DNA of 64,000 nucleotides, from contig JAISMF010000040.1 in the NCBI GenBank assembly GCA_031276865.1, positions 1-64,000 of the forward strand. Reading direction: 5' to 3'. The stretch comes from Deltaproteobacteria bacterium (GTDB taxonomy: Bacteria; Desulfobacterota; Desulfarculia; Adiutricales; Adiutricaceae). Shown one piece after another: positions 27,327 to 37,854 of this stretch. The notes under the pieces are model-generated. The model made no database searches. It was given only the letters and a program-made list of their open reading frames with translations, and had not been told where the DNA came from. The number at the start of each line of letters is the position of its first letter. Position 1 is the first letter of the stretch. The position numbers were made by a program, and so were the translations under genes.

Positions 27327-29010
27327 TTTAGCGTCCCCGCGCTTATCAGCGACATCATCGGGACTGGCGGCGGTTCCGCCCTCACAGCGCCACCAGGTGA
27401 CAGCCCTGAGATTGTCATTGATGCAGATTCCCAACAAAACTGGATTATCAAAGCCTCCGGCGTAATTTTTTTCCTTGATCTGATTCATGGCGGTGTCCAC
27501 GAGTGTTTTATCGCCCTCTTCTTTGTGGTTGACTTTCACCTCGATTACCCAGGTATTTCCTCCGAATGTTACAACAAAGTCCGCCCGTCCTAGATTGCCC
27601 TGCTTTTCAGCCTTCTGTTCGACATCTAAGGCGTAAAAAATGGTGAAGATCTTGCCGCAGTAAAGACCTTCAGAAATTTTTTCAAAGTCTTTGGCTGATC
27701 CTGATGTTTCCGGCGCGTCGGTTGGTTTATCTTGTTTGGGCTCGAAATAATTGTAGGAAAGCTCGGAGAGAAGCTTATTGAATTCTCTGACGAGCATGTC
27801 AGGGGCTCGCTTGGTCAGCGCTTCTTTCACCCGGGTTAAGACCAGCTCGGATTCCACTTCCGCTTTAAAATCACTAGTCAATACGCTTCGCGCCAGAGAC
27901 GTTCTGACTTCGGTATTTGGGTAATCCAAAATATAATACTGCTCCGATTTTCCGGAACGCAGACTTAAGTACCCCAGCTGCTGGAGAAAAACCGCGGGGT
28001 TGTAGCGCGCCACAAGATCAGGGTTTATAATACTATTCCGCCTTACTTCCCTTTTATTGAACTCATGGATCGTGAGACGGTTTTTCTCTAAATAACTTAC
28101 CAGCTGACTTGGCGTTCCCGATCCGTACCAGAAATTATCAAACATTTTTTTCTGAAGAACTGCAGCGTCGAAAAAGGATTGTAAACAAACGTTTGGCCGT
28201 CAAAGCAGAAACCATTGTAGTAATGTTTCATCTCTTCCAGGATCTTTTCTTTGGTCACATTCCTAGTGTTAGCCACATCATCTAGCTCTTTGCTATAGTA
28301 ACGCTCCAGTTCATCCTGGGTGAATCCTACGACTGTTCCATATGCCAGCTCCAGAGAGATATCAGTTGGACTGTTGAAGGCTGAATATAACCCTCCCCGC
28401 GCATATTTGGTGATGCCTGTGACAAAAGTTAAATAAATATAATTTTCTTTGGATTTCAGTTTCAGGTAGTATTCTCGGAGAATCTTGCGCGCCGAGTCGG
28501 CTTTATCCTGTTCGTCTAAAAGACCTGTCACGGTAAAATCGTATTCGTCTATCAGGATCACCACTTCGGATTTGTATTTTGAATAAGTCTCCGTTATAAG
28601 GTCTGATAAAACCGTGGATGGAGGCTTGTTTTGGCGCACCACGACTTTTAATTGATTAGCGGCGCCAACGGTTAAATCCCGCAAAGATTCCTCAAAACTT
28701 TCCAGGTCTCTAGAAATAACAGTATCGCTTAAATCCAGATGGATGACCGGGCGGGGAGCGAACCTTTCCTCCCCTAGCCTTTTTTCAACCGCGAGGCCTT
28801 TGAAGAGTTCTTTTTCCCCCGAAAAAATTGATTTTAGGGCGGAAACGGTAAGGGATTTACCGAAGCGCCTGGGACGGGCCAGAAACCAGGTCTTTGTCCG
28901 GTCTTCGATTAATCTGGCTAAATAGGCGGTCTTGTCCACATAAGTTATTTTCTGCCTGATGATGTAGCGAAGTCTTGTCCTCCGACAGGCGAATCAACAA
29001 CGTCCACCAT
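27309..29010 (-). pseudogene. PF09820-type AAA ATPase with PD-(D/E)XK (DUF1703) domain, two frameshifts
   Basis: The family normally has about 520-570 residues. ATG 29010 (GGAGGG upstream) opens MVDVVDSPVGGQDF, after which one base is missing near 28969. The next frame continues YIIRQKITYVDKTAYLARLI, the P-loop-like ARPRRFGKSL and Walker B VVILIDEYDFTV. At 28145-28151 (seven A on the coding strand) the frame breaks again; one extra A, or a -1 slip on A-AAA-AAA, joins FFRKK to MFDNFWYGSGTPSQLV. The C-terminal nuclease-like part, RADFVVTFGGNTWVIEVKV, is intact. The final residues and stop come from element D. It may be a pseudogene, a slippage-rescued gene, or contain sequencing errors. Cellular role of the family is unknown. 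Confidence 0.8.
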
Positions 29011-30408
29011 TAGATAAACCCTCCATTTCTTAGATTTCAAGATACTTAATTTCATCCTCAAAGTCAAACCCTATCATGCCCCGGGTTCACCTTATTTTTA
29101 CATACGCATGGAAGACAGTCTCCCGCCATCTATTGAATCCCGCGGAGTGGCGTCTCCCCCCGGAGCGGAGGGTGTGAGCCCCCTTAAGAGATCCGCGGAT
29201 CAAAATTCAAGGACGGGGAAAGCCCCTGGCCCCCGAAGCGTTGAACGCTTCACCCGGACGGGGCTGCCCCACCCCCAGGCTGGCGAAGAGAACGGGAAGA
29301 CGAGCGTGGCGGTCCCCGCCTTTCCGCTTCGGAGCCGCCAGAAAACGTGAAGCCGCGGGCCGCGGCTCTCCTCATGGCCTCCTAAACAAGGGCCGCTTTA
29401 GGCGCTTTTTGGAAGTCCGCGGCCGCGTATTCAGGTCGCTCGCGCGAAAAACCCGGCTGTGTGAAACTTTGAAACAACATGCTTTATAAGGTGTAGCATA
29501 TTTTGAATTATTCCATATAGAGTGTATTATCTCTAATAAATTTTAAAACGGGCTTTTCGCGGGCCGCGTCGAAGTTGCCGCGGCCCGCGAAAGCTTTAAC
29601 TTATTTTTGATTTCTGAAATCAGCCGCTCCATGTTTTGAATAATCAGCGCTAATAGTTCATATATCGTATGCTTTCTCCGTCCTTGGATTCATGACGGAC
29701 TTTTCGCGCGGGCGGCAAAGTTAGCGCCATGAATTTCATATACGCAATATAATAATAAATTCTATATTTATATTTTTTTACCCGGCCCTTTCGCGGCCGG
29801 GCCAAACTTCGGAAGGAAGATTCGCCCGCGTTAGCTTTTAAAAGAAGACGCTCTTCTTTAACGAATATTCCGGATAAACATCCCCTCCAGGGCGGAAACG
29901 TCGAAGGGGCTAAGCGGACGCGATCTTTCAAAACACGCCCCGCCCCTGTTCGAGACACCGCCTCATCCCGGATCTCTTTCGGAACAACCCGCCCGGCGCT
30001 CCGCCTTCAGGCCGGGAAGCGAAAAAAGCTTCAGGGAGGCGTCCGAATCCCCGGGCCCCCCCCCCTGAACCGGAATGGTTTTTCCCTTCGCTTCCCGTAA
30101 AGCGCGGCCGCGGCGCGCCCGCCCCGGCGGCGGGCGCGCCCGGTGGAAAGACGTCCGAAAGCGCCGTGAAATATGATTTTATATTTAAATACTATATTAT
30201 AATTTTAATATCCCCCCCTTGCCAAAAAGGTCCCAATCTCCTATAATCGTTTTTTTCCGCCGACATAGCTTTCCCTCGACCGTTTTTTTCCTGAACCGAA
30301 GCCCCGGGCTGCGGACTCAGGCTCTTTTTTTTTATCCTCCGCCGGATTGGCGTTTTCGAAGCCCCTCAACCGGACTCCCCTAGGCGTCCCTCCCTTAAAG
30401 GACCCCCC
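29011..30408. other. 1.4-kb intergenic stretch
   Basis: There is no supported gene. It alternates between GC-rich DNA and AT-rich patches and contains the second copy of a dispersed AT-rich repeat (29467-29566) and a CATGACGGACTTTTCGCGCG motif (29691-29716) shared with 17343-17369. A GGGCCGCG/CGCGGCCC-type inverted pair surrounds 29560-29590. Confidence 0.45.
29467..29566. repeat. AT-rich dispersed repeat, copy 2
   Basis: It aligns with 4198-4299: CTTTGAAACAACATGCT at the start, ATTCCATATAG in the middle, TTTTAAAACGGGCTTTTCGC at the end. Both copies lie next to accessory DNA and GC-rich sequence resumes directly after. No coding capacity is seen. Confidence 0.7.
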
Positions 30409-32025
30409 TTGAAGCAAGCCCTCCCCCAGGTCAAGGTCTCCGAACTCTTCCAGCAGGTGATGAAGGCCAGGACCCGCGTCTACCGGCTGCACCCCCCCAC
30501 CCCCCTGGAAAGCCACCCCATGCCCGGCGGCTGGAGGATGCTCCTCAAAAGGGAGGACCTCTCGGAGATACACTCCTACAAATGGAGGGGGGCCTACAAC
30601 TTCATCAGCGCCCGCCTCAAAGAGGCCAAAAAGAAGTCCCTGGTCGCGGCCTCCGCCGGAAACCACGCCCAGGGCGTGGCTTTGTCCGCGAGGCGTTTGG
30701 GAGTGAGGGCGCATCTGTTCATGCCCCAGTCGGCCCCCCGCCTCAAGGTGGACGCGGTCTCCCGCCTGGGCGGGGACGCGGTGGAGATCCACCAGCGGGG
30801 GGACGGCTTCGACGACTCCGCCGCCCTGGCGCGGGAATTCTCCCGGGAGAGGGGGCTGATTTTCGTGCCGCCCTACGACGACCTCCTGGTGATGGCCGGC
30901 CAGGGAGTCCTGGGCGACGAGATAATGACCTCGCACGAGAGGCCGGAGGTGGTCTACCTGCAGATAGGCGGCGGCGGCATGGCGGCCGGCGTGGCGGCGG
31001 TGTTGAAGACCTACGACAAAAACATCCGGGTCGTGGGCGTGGAGGCGGAGGGCCAGGCCTCCATGCGGGAGGCCTTCGCCCAGGGAAGACCCGCCCCCCT
31101 TTCCCAGGTGGACATCTTCTGCGACGGCACGGCCGTGCGGGAGGCCGGCGCCCTCACCTACCCCGTTTTAAAAGAGCTCTTGGACGATCTGGTGACGGTC
31201 TCGTCCGCCGAGGTGGCCCAGGCCATGGAGGAGCTCTGGCGGGTGGCCCGGGTGCTCTCCGAGCCCTCCGGCGCCTTGGGGCTAGCGGCGGCCCGCCGGG
31301 ACGCCGCCCTCCTCAAGGGCCGCAGCGCCGGCATAATCCTTTCCGGCGCCAACGTGGATTTCCGGCGCCTGGGAACGGTGGCCCGGAAGGCGGGCGACCC
31401 TTTGGGGCGCGAATCCTTCTACCAAGTGGAGATTCCCGAGCGCAAGGGCGCCATGCTCTCCTTCGTCGGCACCATCGTCACCCCGGTGGGCCTCAACATC
31501 AGCCACCTCATGGTGGGCCAGTACGACCAAAAGCTCGCCTATCCGGTCATAGGCTTCACCGGCCCGGCGGAAAGCTTCGTTCGCCTGGAGGAGCTTTTGA
31601 ACTTCGCCGGCTACAAGTACCGAAACGTCACCGGCCGGGCGGATCTCCCCTTCCGGGTGGCTCCCTTCCAGCCCAGGCTCTTCAAGCTCCCCCACGCGGC
31701 CATCCTCCACTTCCCCGAAAGGCCGGGGGCCTTGGCCGAGTTTCTGGAGCGCGTCGCGGACCTCGCGAACATCTCCTACTTCAACTACGTGAACACCGGC
31801 GAGGAGCTGGGGCGGGCCCTCGCGGTCTTCTCCTTCGAGAACCGGAGCCTAAAGGAGAAGTTTTTAAGCGAGCTGCGGCTCCACGGACCCCGCTTCACCG
31901 ACCTCCCCCAGGACACCCTGAGCGCCCTGGGCCTGGCCCAGGGCGCGGTCAGGGACGGCTTCGCGCGCCCGGGCGCCAAAAAGACGCCCCGAAGGTCCGC
32001 CCCGAAGGGGGCTTTCGACCTGTGA
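30409..32025 (+). CDS. ilvA: Threonine ammonia-lyase, biosynthetic type
   Basis: 538 residues. It deaminates L-threonine to 2-oxobutanoate, the first step of isoleucine synthesis, in the cytosol with PLP. The PLP lysine lies in SYKWRGAYNF (about 56-65), followed by VAASAGNHAQGVAL (about 79-92) and the phosphate-binding GGGGMAAGV (about 188-196). The C-terminal 200 residues hold two ACT-like regulatory modules (around RKGAMLSFVGTIV and ILHFPERPGALAEF), which in this family bind isoleucine or valine. The start is TTG 30409 with AAAGGA six bases upstream; no ATG is better placed. The next gene is guaA, 225 bases downstream on the same strand. Confidence 0.92.
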   Translation: MKQALPQVKVSELFQQVMKARTRVYRLHPPTPLESHPMPGGWRMLLKREDLSEIHSYKWRGAYNFISARLKEAKKKSLVAASAGNHAQGVALSARRLGVRAHLFMPQSAPRLKVDAVSRLGGDAVEIHQRGDGFDDSAALAREFSRERGLIFVPPYDDLLVMAGQGVLGDEIMTSHERPEVVYLQIGGGGMAAGVAAVLKTYDKNIRVVGVEAEGQASMREAFAQGRPAPLSQVDIFCDGTAVREAGALTYPVLKELLDDLVTVSSAEVAQAMEELWRVARVLSEPSGALGLAAARRDAALLKGRSAGIILSGANVDFRRLGTVARKAGDPLGRESFYQVEIPERKGAMLSFVGTIVTPVGLNISHLMVGQYDQKLAYPVIGFTGPAESFVRLEELLNFAGYKYRNVTGRADLPFRVAPFQPRLFKLPHAAILHFPERPGALAEFLERVADLANISYFNYVNTGEELGRALAVFSFENRSLKEKFLSELRLHGPRFTDLPQDTLSALGLAQGAVRDGFARPGAKKTPRRSAPKGAFDL

Positions 32026-32250
32026 CCAAGGCGGCCTTGGCGAACGAGAAAAACGAAAAAAAACTCCAGGGCGAAAGACGATCGCTCGCCGCCGCCCGGG
32101 CAAAAGCCCGCGGGGGCCGTTCTTAGGAAAGAAGGCCGATCATTTTAGGAAAGAAGGCCGTTCACAGGAAAAAGGAAACCCGCGAGACGTTTGGGAAAAC
32201 GGGGCGCCCCGGGGAGATCCGCGGGCGCCCGGAAAAAAACAGGACGATTT

Positions 32251-33789
32251 ATGGCCGGCCACGTTCTCATCATCGACTACGGTTCCCAGTTGACCCAGCT
32301 CATCGCCCGGAAATCCCGGGCCCTGGGCTACTACGCCGAGATCCTTCCGGCGGGGCTGCCCCTGGAGGGGCCGCTGGCAGAGAAGCCCGGGGCCCTCGTG
32401 CTTTCGGGCGGTCCCGCCTCGGTGGAAGAGGAGAACGCCCCGGGCCTCGATTCCCTGATCCTCTCCTCCGGGCTTCCGGTTTTGGGGATCTGCTACGGCA
32501 TGCAGCTTGTGGCCCGGGCCCTGGGGGGGAGGCTTTCGCGGGAGGCCTCCGGCGAGTACGGACCCGCGGACTTCTTCCCCCTCAAACCGGAGCCCCTATT
32601 CTCCGGGCTGAACAAGGAGCGCTTGAGGGTGTGGATGTCCCACGGCGACCGGGTGGAGGAGGTTCCCCCCGACTTCGAGATCACCGGAAGGACCAAGGAT
32701 CTCCCCGCGGCCGCCATGGCGCATAAAACGAAGCCCGTCCACTGTCTGCAGTTCCACCCCGAGGTGCACCACACCGAGGGGGGGGAAGTCATGCTCCGGA
32801 ACTTCTTCCAGGCCGCGGGCTTGAAACCGGGCTGGAAGATGTCCTCCTTCGCCCGGGACGCGGTGGCGGACATAAAAAAGACCGTGGCCGGAGGCAAGGT
32901 CATCTTGGGCCTCTCCGGAGGCGTCGACTCCACCGTGGCGGCGGTTTTGCTCCACCGGGCGGTGGGCTCCCAGCTCCACGCGGTTTTCGTGGACAACGGT
33001 CTTTTACGCTCCGGAGAGGCCGAGGAGGTGTCCTCGGCCTTGCGGAAAAGCTATCCCGACTTGAACATCGCGGTCAGGGACGCCTCGGAGGAGTTCCTAA
33101 GGCGCCTTAAAGGCGTCTCCGATCCCGAGGAGAAGCGGAAGGTCATCGGAAAATGCTTCATCGACGTCTTCAAAGAGGAGGCCGGAAAGCTCGGAAAAGT
33201 CGACTTCCTGGCCCAGGGCACCCTTTATCCGGACGTCATCGAGTCCGTCTCCCCCCAGGGGCCCTCGGCTTTGATTAAAAGCCACCACAACGTGGGGGGG
33301 CTCCCCGAAAACCTCCCCTTCACCTTGATCGAGCCCTTGAAGTTCCTCTTCAAAGACGAGGTCCGGGCCCTGGGCTCCGAGCTGGGGGTGCCGGAGAGGC
33401 TCCTCTGGCGCCACCCCTTCCCCGGGCCCGGGCTCGCGATCAGGATAATCGGCCCGGTGGAGGAGGGGGATCTGGCCCTTTTACGCAAGGCCGATTTCAT
33501 CGTCAGAGAAGAGCTGGAATCCGCCGGCCTGGCCCGGGAGGTCTGGCAGGCCTTCGCCGTGCTCCTTCCGGTGCGCTCGGTGGGGGTCATGGGGGACGGC
33601 CGCAGCTACGGCAAGGCCGTGGTCGTGCGGGCGGTCACCAGCGTGGACGCCATGACCGCCGACTGGGCCCGGCTCCCCTCCGACCTTCTCGGCCGCTTCT
33701 CGTCCCGGATAATAAACGAGGTCCCCGGGATAAACCGGGTGCTTTACGACATCTCTTCCAAACCCCCCAGCACCATAGAATGGGAATAG
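32251..33789 (+). CDS. guaA: GMP synthase (glutamine-hydrolysing)
   Basis: 512 residues from ATG 32251 (AGGA six bases upstream). An earlier in-frame start would add 20 residues not typical of the family. It converts XMP to GMP with ATP and glutamine. The class I glutaminase part has the nucleophile cysteine in GICYGMQ (about 79-85) and the His-Glu pair in QFHPEVHH. The ATP-pyrophosphatase part has the PP-loop [13 protein letters not shown] (about 217-229). The C-terminal dimerisation domain ends in [10 protein letters not shown], as is standard. pyrG follows after seven bases, probably in one transcript, linking two glutamine-dependent nucleotide synthases. Confidence 0.95.
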   Translation: MAGHVLIIDYGSQLTQLIARKSRALGYYAEILPAGLPLEGPLAEKPGALVLSGGPASVEEENAPGLDSLILSSGLPVLGICYGMQLVARALGGRLSREASGEYGPADFFPLKPEPLFSGLNKERLRVWMSHGDRVEEVPPDFEITGRTKDLPAAAMAHKTKPVHCLQFHPEVHHTEGGEVMLRNFFQAAGLKPGWKMSSFARDAVADIKKTVAGGKVILGLSGGVDSTVAAVLLHRAVGSQLHAVFVDNGLLRSGEAEEVSSALRKSYPDLNIAVRDASEEFLRRLKGVSDPEEKRKVIGKCFIDVFKEEAGKLGKVDFLAQGTLYPDVIESVSPQGPSALIKSHHNVGGLPENLPFTLIEPLKFLFKDEVRALGSELGVPERLLWRHPFPGPGLAIRIIGPVEEGDLALLRKADFIVREELESAGLAREVWQAFAVLLPVRSVGVMGDGRSYGKAVVVRAVTSVDAMTADWARLPSDLLGRFSSRIINEVPGINRVLYDISSKPPSTIEWE

Positions 33790-33796
33790 GTCAACC

Positions 33797-35908
33797 ATGA
33801 AGACGAACACCAGCGACCCGTTTGATCCGGCAACCCCCCAAGGAGCGCCCGAGGAGATGACGATTGAGGAGATAAACCGCCTGGCCATGGAAAACTCCAA
33901 GACCAAGTTCATCTTCGTGACCGGCGGCGTCATCTCGTCTTTGGGAAAGGGGGTGGCCGGAGCCTCCCTGGGGGCGCTCCTGAAAAGCGAGGGCTACAGC
34001 GTCTCCATGCAGAAGCTCGACCCCTACCTCAACACCGACGCCGGCACCATGAACCCCCTGCAGCACGGGGAGGTCTTCGTGACCGACGACGGGGCGGAAA
34101 CCGACATGGATCTCGGGCATTACGAGCGCTTCCTGGACGCGCACCTGCCGGAGAACTCGTGCTTCACCTCGGGCTACATCTACGCCTCCGTCATTCAAAA
34201 GGAGCGCTCCGGCCGCCACTACCGGGGCCAGACCATCCAGATAGTCCCGCACATCACAAACGAGATAAAGCACTACATCCTCCGGCAGACCTACGGCGAC
34301 GCCCCGGACATCGTGATCGTCGAAATAGGCGGCACCGTGGGGGACATCGAGGGACTCCCCTTCTGCGAGGCGGTCCACGAGCTGCGCCAGGAGCTCCCCG
34401 CGGAGCGCTCGCTTTCGGTGCACCTCACCTACGTCCCCTATTTGGAGTCCTCGGGGGAGACCAAGACCAAGCCCACCCAGCACAGCGTAAAGGAGCTTAG
34501 AGCCGTGGGATTGCGCCCGGACGTCATCATCTGCCGCTGCAAGGTGGAAATCAGCCGCGACTCCAAACGGAAGATCGCCCGCTCCTGCGGCATAGACGAG
34601 GACGCCGTCTTCACCTCCCCGGACGTCAAATCCATCTACGAGCTGCCGGAAATATTTAAAAAGCAGAAGCTCGTGGACACCGTCTCCAAGCTCCTGGAAC
34701 TGGACCGGACCAGGACGCCCGACATCGAGCCCCTGAACGGCTTCACCGGGGCCCTAAACGCCCTGGAACGGAACGAGGAGGGCTCGCAGCCGGACAAGAA
34801 CACCTTGAAAATCCTCATCGTGGGGAAATACGTGAACCAAAACCGCCGGAAAAACGGTTTGGCGGGGGATCAAGACGAGGCGGAGGAGGAAAAACGCGGC
34901 TGCGCGATCTATCTGGAAAGCTACAAAAGCGTCCACGAGGCCCTCTCGCACGCCGGGGTCAAACTGGGAAAGAAGGTGGAGGTGAGCTACGTCGAGTCCG
35001 ACGAGATCAGGGCCGACAACATCGAAAGAAAGCTCGCGGGCTACGACGGGATCCTGATTCCGGGAGGCTTCGACTCCCGGGGCACGGACGAGCTCATCAT
35101 GGTGATTGGCCACATCCGCCGCAAAAAGATCCCCTTCTTCGGGATCTGCTTCGGCCTGCAGCTCGCGGTCATAGAGTACGCCCGAAACGTCCTTAAAATA
35201 GAGGGCGCCACCTCCGAGGAGTTCCGCCGGGAGAGCCGTGACCAGGGAACCAACGTGATATATCTCATGGAAAGGTGGTTCGAGTACCACACGGGAGACG
35301 TCGAGGTCAGGGATCTAAGCACCCCCCACGGCGGCACCATGCGCCTGGGCCTCGAGCCCTGCCTCCTCGTGCCCGACACCAAGGCCCACAAAATCTACCG
35401 GGCCACCTACGACGAGGGGAACGCCCGAAAGGAGGCGGTCTACCACTATCCGGAGGTGCCCCTAAGGAAAAGCCACCTGGCCTACAAACCCTTCAAGGAC
35501 CTCTCCCTGGTGAATCCGGAAAACCTCGCCGATTTGGAAAAAAAGATTGAATCCGAAGGCCTCATGACGATCTACGAGCGCCACCGCCACCGCTTCGAGA
35601 TAAACCCCGCCTTCCACCAAAGGCTCACGGAAATAGTCCCGGGGGAAAGCGACTCCCTGGTCATAAGCGGCGTGGCCCCCGAGTTTAAAAAACCCGGAAC
35701 CGAGGCGCCCCCCCGCATCGTGGAGATCATGGAGCTTAAAAACCACCCCTGGTTCGTGGGCTGCCAGTTCCATCCGGAATTCCTCTCCCGACCCCTGCGG
35801 CCCCACCCCCTCTTTCTGGGTTTCATCGAATCCGCGATAGCGTACAGCGAGAAATCCAGGCCCAAGGCCCTTCTGCGCTTCGGCTTCGGGTACGTGGACG
35901 TCAAGTAG
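33797..35908 (+). CDS. pyrG: CTP synthase with unusual insertions
   Basis: 703 residues, against about 535-550 for most bacterial CTP synthases, which aminate UTP to CTP with ATP and glutamine. The synthetase domain is normal (KFIFVTGGVISSLGKG, about 37-52; GGTVGDIEG; KTKPTQHSVKELR). The glutaminase domain has its cysteine in GICFGLQ (about 451) and the His/Glu pair in QFHPEF. There is an extra N-terminal 30 residues, a charged insert (about 350-375, QNRRKNGLAGDQDEAEEEKR), and a longer insert of roughly 60 residues (about 535-595) between the GGTMRLG strand and YERHRHRFEIN. The reading frame is unbroken and motifs are intact, so the enzyme is probably active. ATG 33797 follows AGGTCAACC; an internal ATG at 33857 or 33887 would remove the N-terminal extension. 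Confidence 0.93.
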   Translation: MKTNTSDPFDPATPQGAPEEMTIEEINRLAMENSKTKFIFVTGGVISSLGKGVAGASLGALLKSEGYSVSMQKLDPYLNTDAGTMNPLQHGEVFVTDDGAETDMDLGHYERFLDAHLPENSCFTSGYIYASVIQKERSGRHYRGQTIQIVPHITNEIKHYILRQTYGDAPDIVIVEIGGTVGDIEGLPFCEAVHELRQELPAERSLSVHLTYVPYLESSGETKTKPTQHSVKELRAVGLRPDVIICRCKVEISRDSKRKIARSCGIDEDAVFTSPDVKSIYELPEIFKKQKLVDTVSKLLELDRTRTPDIEPLNGFTGALNALERNEEGSQPDKNTLKILIVGKYVNQNRRKNGLAGDQDEAEEEKRGCAIYLESYKSVHEALSHAGVKLGKKVEVSYVESDEIRADNIERKLAGYDGILIPGGFDSRGTDELIMVIGHIRRKKIPFFGICFGLQLAVIEYARNVLKIEGATSEEFRRESRDQGTNVIYLMERWFEYHTGDVEVRDLSTPHGGTMRLGLEPCLLVPDTKAHKIYRATYDEGNARKEAVYHYPEVPLRKSHLAYKPFKDLSLVNPENLADLEKKIESEGLMTIYERHRHRFEINPAFHQRLTEIVPGESDSLVISGVAPEFKKPGTEAPPRIVEIMELKNHPWFVGCQFHPEFLSRPLRPHPLFLGFIESAIAYSEKSRPKALLRFGFGYVDVK

Positions 35909-36314
35909 GGAAGTAGTAGGCGTCGAACCCCGGCGGAGGAAAGATTCGCGGGATCGACGGCGCTCTCCGGACGCGTCGAGGCGGACCAACGTAGGCCGCG
36001 GACAAAACGCTCCTCCCACGGATTTCAACCCGGGCTCTCCCTTTAGAAACCGGGTCGGAGAAAAGAGCCTAAAAGTTATCCGCGCGATAAATCCTTCCGC
36101 GGTCTTTAAAAGGCGAGGCGCCAGGCCGGAAAGGCGCGGGGAGGCTCCCGAAGGGAACAGGGAAAGCCCCTGGTAAAAAGGCCTAAGGGGCCCCCGGCCG
36201 CGGGCTGCGAAAACCACCGCGCGCGGAGCCTTTTTAGTTCAAAAAAGATAAGGAGCGTTCAAGGGTGCAAGAATTTTTTGTGGGTGTAGCTGTGTAGCGG
36301 TGTAGCTAGAAAAA
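35909..36314. other. Intergenic stretch at the edge of an AT-rich island
   Basis: GC-rich DNA without a gene to about 36230, then a sharp change to AT-rich sequence. A short repeat GTGTAGC occurs three times around 36275-36307. Confidence 0.4.
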
Positions 36315-36342
36315 TTGACTATTTTTTATAATCTGTTATAAT
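36315..36342 (+). promoter_or_regulatory. Sigma-70-type promoter
   Basis: TTGACT (36315-36320), a 16-base spacer and a perfect TATAAT (36337-36342). It lies about 50 bases upstream of the disrupted gene 36392-36885. Confidence 0.6.
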
Positions 36343-36391
36343 AGTCCTCAATGGCTGGTTAAATCAGCTCAGAATGAGGTTTATTCTAATT

Positions 36392-36885
36392 ATGGCAAAT
36401 GAGCACGCCGATCAGACTAAGTTAAATTCTACTTATGAAGAGAAAGTAACCGAAGCGCTTTCGGAGCTTCATGCAATCCTTATGGAGAGTGCTGATAATC
36501 CGATGCTGTGCCAGATTCTTCGTCAACATATCGCTGTTTATGTGTTTATGGAAAGTTTAACACTTTATTTAGAAAAGGAACTTCAGAGCCAACCCATTTT
36601 TTATCGCTGTCCGACTTTGAAGAGATGGTCTTGAATATCGCAAAAGAGCACTCCAATCTGGTAAAAGATCAGGCCTGGGTGAACCTGAAAGGTTTTAACG
36701 AAAAGGAGCTGATAGACGAAAAAAAAAGAATACCTCCAAAAAGGAGTGAAACTGCGGATTTTCCAGAAGTGCCCCAAATCTATCATGACTATGTTTGGAC
36801 GGTTTGCCTTCAACAGAACTGCCTTATTGCCTTCAAAAAAAAAGGCTCTATCGTATTCTTTGTTTTAGTTTATCAATTTGAATAA
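36392..36885 (+). pseudogene. Unknown protein gene with a frameshift in a T-run
   Basis: The first frame gives MANEHADQTKLNSTYEEKVT and runs through YVFMESLTLYLEKELQSQPIF, then leaves frame at T6 (36597-36602). One added T continues it as LSLSDFEEMVLNIAKEHSNL, ending in FFVLVYQFE with TAA at 36883-36885. The joined product is about 164 residues, helical and charged, with no recognised domain. A good promoter lies upstream, but the ribosome binding site is weak; an upstream ATG at 36374 is also in frame. It is the first gene of the 36.3-41 kb AT-rich island. It could be an eroded gene, a slippage-rescued gene or a sequencing error. Confidence 0.55.
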
Positions 36886-37001
36886 ATTAGCCAATAGAAA
36901 TGTTGTGACATCAAAAAGCAAATAATTAATAACTATTTATTATCCTTTGTAATTAAAAAATAATCTATGGTTTTCCATGTTCTTGGATACCAAGTTTTTC
37001 T

Positions 37002-37241
37002 TTATAATTTGGTTTCACTACAACTACAAGTAAATGTTGATTTTGAATTATAGTTGATATTTAAATCCAATATAAAGAATTGTTTATCTAATATTGCTTT
37101 TTCGATATAAAAAGGAACATTAATTTCTAATGCACTTTCTAATAATAAATATTGTTCATCAGGAGATAGTAATGAGCGATTTATATGAATTAAATTATCA
37201 TTATAGTTTTCATTATCATTATCATTATTATTATCAATCAT
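37002..37241 (-). CDS. Hypothetical AT-rich ORF
   Basis: 79 codons beginning with an Asn/Asp-rich tract encoded by an ATT/ATC microsatellite (37190-37245). A more protein-like part follows (LLSPDEQYLLLESALEINVP, then YIEKAILDKQFFILDL). There is no recognised family and no clear ribosome binding site. It lies alone in the AT-rich island. It may be a chance frame. Confidence 0.3.
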   Translation of the reverse strand: MIDNNNDNDNENYNDNLIHINRSLLSPDEQYLLLESALEINVPFYIEKAILDKQFFILDLNINYNSKSTFTCSCSETKL

Positions 37242-37854
37242 TATAATATATCATTTCATGGGTAGCCATTAATTATGGGATAATTATAACACAAAAACAA
37301 ACAGTACGCAATAGCCAAAAAATTCTGGCTGTCAACGGTATCATGCGGTAATCTTTGGACGGTGTTGGAAGGTCAAAATCTCTATACTCCTTTATTTACT
37401 AGCGATTTTGGGATGTTTTGACTTCAAACGGCAATATATTCGGACTACGTGAACGGATACCAGAGCGAGTACCTTCAAGTTTCATCAAATTTTGTGTATC
37501 TTGATCACTAACTAGTGAAAGCAAATATCTATTAATCGTAATTTTATGTCTTTCTGTCTGTATAGAAATTGTTGAGCGCCTATTCGTTGTTAAATTGATC
37601 TGTTTTTATTTATACATATCTCTAAATTGTTTAATAAGCGACTTTTCATTTAGATTAGATAATATTTTACTCAATAAAAATCACTAGCGACCTAAATAAA
37701 ATTACAGCTTTCTCATATGGCAAGATATGAATAGTTAGTTTCATAAATTTCGATAAGTAGTATGGAACAGATTATATTTTTGCCTAACTCTCAGATATGG
37801 TCTTTCTGGACAGTTTGGGCGCAGGAACTCTGAAGGCTTGAATATAAGCGGTTT
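37242..37854. other. AT-rich intergenic stretch
   Basis: No gene, RNA or repeat I can support. Stop codons are dense in all frames. Confidence 0.4.

Noticed and set aside
29108-29350. 80-codon plus-strand frame downstream of the frameshifted ATPase
   Set aside because: No ribosome binding site, Pro/Gly/Arg-rich composition, no family; probably chance.
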